Positions 59,589 through 64,000 of a stretch of DNA of 64,000 nt are shown here, piece after piece (position 1 is the first letter of the stretch; every line of letters begins with the position of its first letter). The stretch lies in the NCBI GenBank assembly GCA_027486755.1, contig JAIXOM010000006.1, positions 1 through 64,000 of the forward strand, given 5' to 3'. The translations under genes and the position numbers were made by a program. The stretch is from Comamonadaceae bacterium (lineage in GTDB: Bacteria > Pseudomonadota > Gammaproteobacteria > Burkholderiales > Burkholderiaceae_C). The notes beneath the pieces are model-generated. The model searched no databases, was not told the DNA's origin, and was given only the letters and a program-made list of their open reading frames with translations.

Positions 59589-60335
59589 TCAGGCCGCCGC
59601 AGCGTTGGCGGCGTGGGCGCCGCCCAGGAAGAGTCGCTCCATGGTGGGGTCGGCCAAGATCTCGCAGGCCGGGCGGTGCAGCACCAGGCGCCCAGACTCC
59701 AGCGCGATCGCATCGTCGGAGCAAGCCAAGGCGCTCTTGACGTTCTGCTCCACCATCAACACCGTGGTGCCTTGGTCGGCCAGCTTGCGCAGCAGCTTGA
59801 ATACGTCTTTGACCACGATGGGCGACAGGCCGATGGACGGCTCATCGATCAGCAGGACCTTGGGCCGCAGCAGCAGCGCGCGTCCGATCTCCAGCTGCTT
59901 TTGTTCGCCACCTGAGAGGGAGGCGGCGCGCGAGTGGATGCGCTCCTTCACGCGGGGGAAAAACTCCAGCACCTCCGGAATGCGCTCGTGCGTGGTCTTC
60001 ATGCCCAGCGTGATGCCGCCCAGCTCCAGGTTCTCATAGACCGACAGCTGCCCGAACAGATTGCGACCCTGGGGCACAAAGGCAATGCCCTGCGCCAGGA
60101 GCGACTTCTGGGTCGAGCCGCTGATGTCCTGGCCATTGAGGCGCACCCGTCCCTGGCGGGGCTTGAGCAGGCCAAACAGGGTCTTGAGTACCGTGGACTT
60201 GCCCGCGCCGTTGGGCCCGATCAGCAAGGTGATGGAGCCGGTACGGACCTGAAAGGAGAGGTTGTTGAGGATCATGAAGTCGCGGTAGCCCGCAACCACA
60301 TCCTCGAATTCGATGCATGGAACAGTGGCGTTCAT
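59589..60335 (-). CDS. livF: Branched-chain amino acid ABC transporter ATPase LivF
   Basis: LivF is one of two ATPases of the LIV-type importer. The 248-residue protein has Walker A GPNGAGKST, signature LSGGEQKQLE, and Walker B VLLIDEPSIGLSP. The true ligand may be a branched-chain amino acid, amide or aromatic acid; family members differ. It is the last gene in the livKHMGF order, 1 bp after livG. Confidence 0.93.
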   Translation of the reverse strand: MNATVPCIEFEDVVAGYRDFMILNNLSFQVRTGSITLLIGPNGAGKSTVLKTLFGLLKPRQGRVRLNGQDISGSTQKSLLAQGIAFVPQGRNLFGQLSVYENLELGGITLGMKTTHERIPEVLEFFPRVKERIHSRAASLSGGEQKQLEIGRALLLRPKVLLIDEPSIGLSPIVVKDVFKLLRKLADQGTTVLMVEQNVKSALACSDDAIALESGRLVLHRPACEILADPTMERLFLGGAHAANAAAA

Positions 60336-60336
60336 C

Positions 60337-61110
60337 TCAGTTCCCCAGATAGGCGTCGAGTACGCGCTTGTTGCTACGGATTTCGGCGGGCGTGCCGATG
60401 GCGAGCACCTCGCCTTCGACCATGACCATGATGCGGTGGCACAGATCCATCACAAACTCCATGTTGTGCTCGATCACCACGAAGCTGCCGCCCCGGCTCT
60501 GGTTGAGCTCCTTGAGCAGGCGGCTGATGCCGCCCACCAAAGAGGGGTTGACGCCCGCGCAAGGTTCGTCGAGCAGCACCAGGTCTGGCTCGCTCATGAA
60601 GGCCATGGCGATGTCCACCAGCTTCTGCTGGCCGTAGCTCAGCTCGCCCGCTTTCTTGTCGGCCACGTGACGGATGTGGAACTGATCGATCAGCGCATCG
60701 GCCTTGTCGCCCAGATCGGAGTCCGAGGGCGCAAACATGCGGCTGAACATGCTGCCCTTGTGCTCCTGGGCGGCCACGATCAGGTTGTCCCGCACGGTCA
60801 TCTTGCCGAAGACCTGTAGGGTCTGGAAGGTGCGGCCCACGCCGCGGCGATTGAGCTGCAGCGGACCGAGCCGCGTGACGTCCTTGCCGTTAAGTTCGAT
60901 GCGACCGCTGTCGGGTGGTATTTGCCCGAGCATGCTGTTGAACAGGGTAGTCTTTCCCGAGCCGTTGGGCCCGATCACACCGAAGATCTCGCCAGGGCGC
61001 ACCTCGAAGGAGACACCGCCCACCGCTTGAATCGCACCGTAAGCCTTGCGGATGTCGGTGACCTTGAGCACGGGCGCACCGTCTGGCCGCTGATGGGAAT
61101 GCAGACTCAT
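60337..61110 (-). CDS. livG: Branched-chain amino acid ABC transporter ATPase LivG
   Basis: The second ATPase of the importer. The 257-residue protein has Walker A GPNGSGKTT, signature LSYGQQKLVD, and Walker B LVLLDEPCAGVNP, together with the LivG-type GVGRTFQTLQVF. Its ATG overlaps the end of livM. Confidence 0.93.
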   Translation of the reverse strand: MSLHSHQRPDGAPVLKVTDIRKAYGAIQAVGGVSFEVRPGEIFGVIGPNGSGKTTLFNSMLGQIPPDSGRIELNGKDVTRLGPLQLNRRGVGRTFQTLQVFGKMTVRDNLIVAAQEHKGSMFSRMFAPSDSDLGDKADALIDQFHIRHVADKKAGELSYGQQKLVDIAMAFMSEPDLVLLDEPCAGVNPSLVGGISRLLKELNQSRGGSFVVIEHNMEFVMDLCHRIMVMVEGEVLAIGTPAEIRSNKRVLDAYLGN

Positions 61111-62096
61111 GCCTTGGCTCCTTGGACGGCAGAGCCGGCAGAAGCGCGCGCCGCCGAGGCTTCGCGCGAGGCGCGGCGTGCGCGGATGCGGTCAGGGATG
61201 GACAGCAGCCCATCGGGCAGCCAGATCATCAGCAGCACCACGGCCGAGCCAAAGACAAAGAGGTACCAGGCCTGCGCAAAGCGCAACCATTCCGGCAGCA
61301 CCACGCCGACCGCAGACCCCAGCACCGGCCCGAAGAAGTAGCCGGGCCCGCCGACCACCACCATCAGGTACATCATGATGGAGGCGCCCACCGTGAAGGG
61401 TGCCGGGTCGATGAACTGCACCTGCGAGGCATACAGGCCGCCAGCGATGCCCGCGTAGGCGGCACCGATGGCAAAGCTCAGCAGGGTATAGCCGCGCGTG
61501 TCCACACCCAGGCTCTCGGCGCGGATGGGGTTGTCGCGCAGTGCCGTGAAGGCCTTGCCCCAGGGCGAGCGCAGCAGGAACCACAGAAGGGTCGCCAGCA
61601 CCACCGTGAAAGCCAGCACCAGGTGGTAGTAGGCGAGGTTGCCATCAAAGCTGATGCCGCCCAAGGAGGGGCGGGCAATGTTGTTGATGCCAAAGGTGCC
61701 ACCGGTCAGCCACTCTTCGTTGCGCATGACCAGCCACATCGCGGTGTTGAAGCCCAAGGTCGCAAAGGCCAGGTAAATGGTCTGCACCCGCAGGGCCGGA
61801 AAGCCCAGGGCCAGGCCGACCATGAAGCAGATGAGCGCGCCGGTGGGCAGAGCCAGCCAGAAGCTCAGGCCCGCCTTGAGCATGATGGCCACGGTGTAGG
61901 CGCCAATACCGAAGAACGCTGCATGGCCCAGCGATTTTTGGCCCGCATAGCCCACCGTCAGGTTCAGGCCCATGGTGGCGATGATGAAGACCAGCCAGGT
62001 GGTGAAGATGTGGATGCCGTAGTTCTTGAGAAAGCCAGGCACCACGATGAGTGCGGCCAGCAGCAGCAGCGCCAGAAGAAGATGCAGCTTTTTCAT
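61107..62096 (-). CDS. livM: Branched-chain amino acid ABC transporter permease LivM
   Basis: LivM is a membrane component of the importer. The 329-residue protein has many hydrophobic helices and the family motif GLNLTVGYAGQKSLGHAAFFGIGAYT and SLGVDTRGYTLLSFAIGAAYAGIAGGLYA. It overlaps livG and livH by 4 bp each. Confidence 0.93.
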   Translation of the reverse strand: MKKLHLLLALLLLAALIVVPGFLKNYGIHIFTTWLVFIIATMGLNLTVGYAGQKSLGHAAFFGIGAYTVAIMLKAGLSFWLALPTGALICFMVGLALGFPALRVQTIYLAFATLGFNTAMWLVMRNEEWLTGGTFGINNIARPSLGGISFDGNLAYYHLVLAFTVVLATLLWFLLRSPWGKAFTALRDNPIRAESLGVDTRGYTLLSFAIGAAYAGIAGGLYASQVQFIDPAPFTVGASIMMYLMVVVGGPGYFFGPVLGSAVGVVLPEWLRFAQAWYLFVFGSAVVLLMIWLPDGLLSIPDRIRARRASREASAARASAGSAVQGAKA

Positions 62097-62968
62097 ACCT
62101 TGCGCTCCACTTTCTTGCCCAGCAGACCCTGAGGCTTGAACAGGATCACGATCATGAACAGCACCAGCGCCACCGCATCCTTGTAGGCCGACGAGATGTA
62201 AGCGGCGGCCAGGTTCTCACTCACACCCACGATCAGGCCGCCCAGCAGCGCACCGCGTGAGTTGTTGAAGCCACCGATGATGGCTGCAAAGAAGGCCTTG
62301 GTACCCAGGCCCTCGCCCATGTCGAACTTGGCCAGATAGGTGGGCGTGACCAGCAGGGCCGCGGCTGCAGCCAGCGCTGCGTTGATGGCGAAGGTGTAGA
62401 AGATCATGCGCGGCACGTTGATGCCCAGCACCGAAGCGCTTTCGGTGTTTTGGGCCACGGCCTGCATGGCACGGCCGGTGACGGTGCGGCTGAGGAAGCT
62501 CTGCACGGCTACCACCAGCGCCAGGGCCAGCACGAAGGTTCCGATGTCGCTGCCGGAGACGGTGACGCCAGCAATCTCGTAGATCTTGTCTGGAAATACC
62601 TGCGGGAAAGGCTGGGGCTCGGCGCTGTAGCCGGCGCGCACGCCGTTGCGCAGCGCAATCGACAGCCCGATGGTGGCCACCACGATGGGCATCATGCCGA
62701 ATTTGAACAGCGGGTCGACGATGCCCCGCTTGAACATCCAGCCCAGCACCAGCACCGACAACGACACGCTGACTGGGAAGGCGATCGACAGCGGTACACC
62801 CGAATGGAGCATCACCACCATCATGAAGGCCGGCAGCATCACGAACTCGCCCTGTGCGAAGTTGATGGTGCCCGAGGCCTGCCACAGCAATGTAAAGCCC
62901 AGGGCCACCAGGGCGTAGATGCTGCCCGTGGCCATGCCACTGAAAAAGAGTTGGAGGAAATCGGTCAT
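62093..62968 (-). CDS. livH: Branched-chain amino acid ABC transporter permease LivH
   Basis: LivH is the first membrane component. The 291-residue protein has the characteristic YALVALGFTLLWQASGTINFAQGEFVML and GINVPRMIFYTFAINAALAAAAALLV, and GGFNNSRGALLGGLIVGVSENL. It follows livK by 88 bp, and a strong terminator lies in that gap. Confidence 0.94.
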   Translation of the reverse strand: MTDFLQLFFSGMATGSIYALVALGFTLLWQASGTINFAQGEFVMLPAFMMVVMLHSGVPLSIAFPVSVSLSVLVLGWMFKRGIVDPLFKFGMMPIVVATIGLSIALRNGVRAGYSAEPQPFPQVFPDKIYEIAGVTVSGSDIGTFVLALALVVAVQSFLSRTVTGRAMQAVAQNTESASVLGINVPRMIFYTFAINAALAAAAALLVTPTYLAKFDMGEGLGTKAFFAAIIGGFNNSRGALLGGLIVGVSENLAAAYISSAYKDAVALVLFMIVILFKPQGLLGKKVERKV

Positions 62969-63009
62969 GGAAGCATTCCCGCGAGGGCATGCACCGCATG
63001 CCCAGGTTC

Positions 63010-63037
63010 AAAAAAGGCGGACCCTCGCGGGTCCGCC
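63010..63037 (-). terminator. Terminator/attenuator between livK and livH
   Basis: On the minus strand, a perfect 9-bp stem GGCGGACCC/GGGTCCGCC with a 4-base loop is followed by six T residues. It stands between livK and livH of one operon, so it probably limits readthrough and raises the level of livK over the membrane subunits. Confidence 0.88.
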
Positions 63038-63056
63038 CTCATGCCGTTGCGACGGA

Positions 63057-64000
63057 TTAACGCTTGACCAGGCCAGCTGGCGGCAGCGTGGCGACCACTT
63101 CGGCGCGGCCGTTCTTGACTTCCACCAGGAAGCTCTCGCGGTCGAGGTCGCCCTTGTCGTCAAAGCAGACGTCCAGCAGGATGCCAGGATGCTGCTTGGC
63201 GCTAAAGCAGCTGTTGCGCAGCGCTGCAGCAGTGGCCTTGCGGTCCAGCCGGCCAGCTTTCTCGATGGCGGCCTTGAGCACGTACACACCGGTGTAGCCT
63301 TTGATGCCGTTGTGGTCGGAGTCCGACTTATATTCGGCCTTGTACTTGACGCCGAAGGCCTTGATCTGGGGCGCGTCGATGGTCAGCCCCACGTGCGCCT
63401 GGGCGCCGTTGGCAGCCTCGCCAGCCAGCTCAATGACCTTCTGGCCGGTCAACGTGGTCTCGCCAATGATCAGCTTGCGCACACCTTGCTTGCGCAGCTC
63501 GCGCAGGGCCCGCGCCGACTCTTCCTCGTTGGTGTAAACAAAGATGGCGTCGGCATCGGTCTGCTTGGCACGCAGCACGGCGGCCGAGAAGTCCACCTGG
63601 CCAGCGTCCGTAGAGATGTCGGCCACGATGCGGGTGCCGCTGCCCTCGAGCAGCTTGGTCAGCGTGTCACGGCCGCCCTTGCCGAAGTCATTGTTCACGT
63701 AGATCACCGCCACCGTCTTGGCTTTGCTGCGGATGAAGGTGGCCAGCTTGGGGAAGGAGATGGTCTGGCCGAAGGCGGTGCGGAACACGTAGGGGTTGCC
63801 TTGCTGCGTGACGGCGGCGGCCTCACCACCGGTGAAGTTGGGCACTTCGCCGCGGCGCGACTCGGCCATGGACACCATGATGGAGCCCGAGTAGACGGGG
63901 CCGAAGATGGCGAACACGTCGTTGTCCACGGCTTTTTGGGTCAGGCCCTTTGCCACGCCCGGGTTGGTCTGGGTGTCTTCGTTGGTGACGCTGATGCGTC
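63057..64000 (-). CDS. livK: Branched-chain amino acid ABC transporter binding protein LivK, C-terminal part
   Basis: The periplasmic receptor of the importer, about 315 residues visible; the N-terminus with its signal peptide is beyond the window. Typical family segments are FAIFGPVYSGSIMVSM, VAVIYVNNDFGKGG, and IKGYTGVYVLKAAIEKAG. The frame runs without stop to base 64000 and continues in NPGVAKGLTQ upstream of an internal Met. It is the first gene of the liv operon; the ligand is not told by sequence alone. Confidence 0.92.
   Translation of the reverse strand, partial: RISVTNEDTQTNPGVAKGLTQKAVDNDVFAIFGPVYSGSIMVSMAESRRGEVPNFTGGEAAAVTQQGNPYVFRTAFGQTISFPKLATFIRSKAKTVAVIYVNNDFGKGGRDTLTKLLEGSGTRIVADISTDAGQVDFSAAVLRAKQTDADAIFVYTNEEESARALRELRKQGVRKLIIGETTLTGQKVIELAGEAANGAQAHVGLTIDAPQIKAFGVKYKAEYKSDSDHNGIKGYTGVYVLKAAIEKAGRLDRKATAAALRNSCFSAKQHPGILLDVCFDDKGDLDRESFLVEVKNGRAEVVATLPPAGLVKR

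Noticed and set aside
59018..64000. Prophage or integrative island at tRNA-Thr
   Set aside because: No integrase gene and no repeat of the tRNA 3' end were seen up to the window end; only a decayed gene is present.

Overview
The window looks like a contiguous piece of a GC-rich betaproteobacterial chromosome, most likely Burkholderiales and close to Comamonadaceae. The evidence is gene content and order: groES-groEL behind a CIRCE operator, metK next to two LpxL/HtrB-type acyltransferases, System II cytochrome c maturation (ResB/CcsA) after a cytochrome c4, pilMNOPQ-aroKB-dgt, gltBD-mlaFEDACB, murA-hisGDCBHAFIE-hinT-tatABC, petABC-sspAB, and a livKHMGF operon. This placement is by gene order and protein character only; no database search was possible.

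Layout. 1-882: groEL (5' end only) and groES on the minus strand, with a heat-shock promoter and CIRCE. 883-1369: no protein gene, but a clean terminator and a possible small RNA. 1370-5672: a RodZ-like membrane HTH protein, metK behind what reads as a SAM-II riboswitch, and two lipid A acyltransferase-like genes. 5749-13595: an alpha/beta hydrolase, the GTPase YsxC, cytochrome c4, ResB/CcsA, and the periplasmic methionine sulfoxide reductase MsrPQ. 13610-17907: lysA-lptM divergent from cyaY, then PBP1a. 18118-24924: pilM, pilN, a pilO-pilP fusion, a short pilQ, aroK, aroB and dgt. 24924-28053 is the most accessory stretch: an MFS transporter, a Bug-family binding protein and a RAYT transposase element with inverted repeats. 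28128-38450: gltBD, then the Mla phospholipid transport operon. 38511-51126: an ABC-2 exporter, ibaG, murA, the complete his operon apart from hisZ and hisN-type functions, a membrane protein, hinT and tatABC. 51140-58986: a DegS-like protease, a Nif3-family protein, pdxA, mscL, the bc1 complex and sspAB. 59018-59535: tRNA-Thr, its terminator and a decayed molybdenum hydroxylase fragment. 59589-64000: livFGMH and the C-terminal part of livK, all minus strand.

How the parts work together. Several blocks serve the envelope: lipid A acylation, Mla transport, MurA and PBP1a for peptidoglycan, LptM for LPS export assembly, Tat export, MscL and a periplasmic protease. Respiratory cytochromes are covered by the bc1 complex, cytochrome c4, and the ResB/CcsA machinery that attaches heme to c-type cytochromes. 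MsrP carries a twin-arginine signal, so it depends on the TatABC system encoded later in the window. Biosynthesis is represented by SAM, lysine, chorismate, glutamate, histidine and pyridoxal phosphate genes.

The points most worth checking are the SAM-II riboswitch before metK, the PilO-PilP fusion beside a shortened PilQ, the RAYT element inserted 12 bp before the gltB promoter, two alternative hairpins within the mla operon, the attenuator between livK and livH, a candidate sRNA near 1047-1166, and -10 boxes six bases before the start codons of lptM, hisI and the Nif3-family gene, which suggest leaderless mRNAs. I found no phage, CRISPR array or wholly new system.
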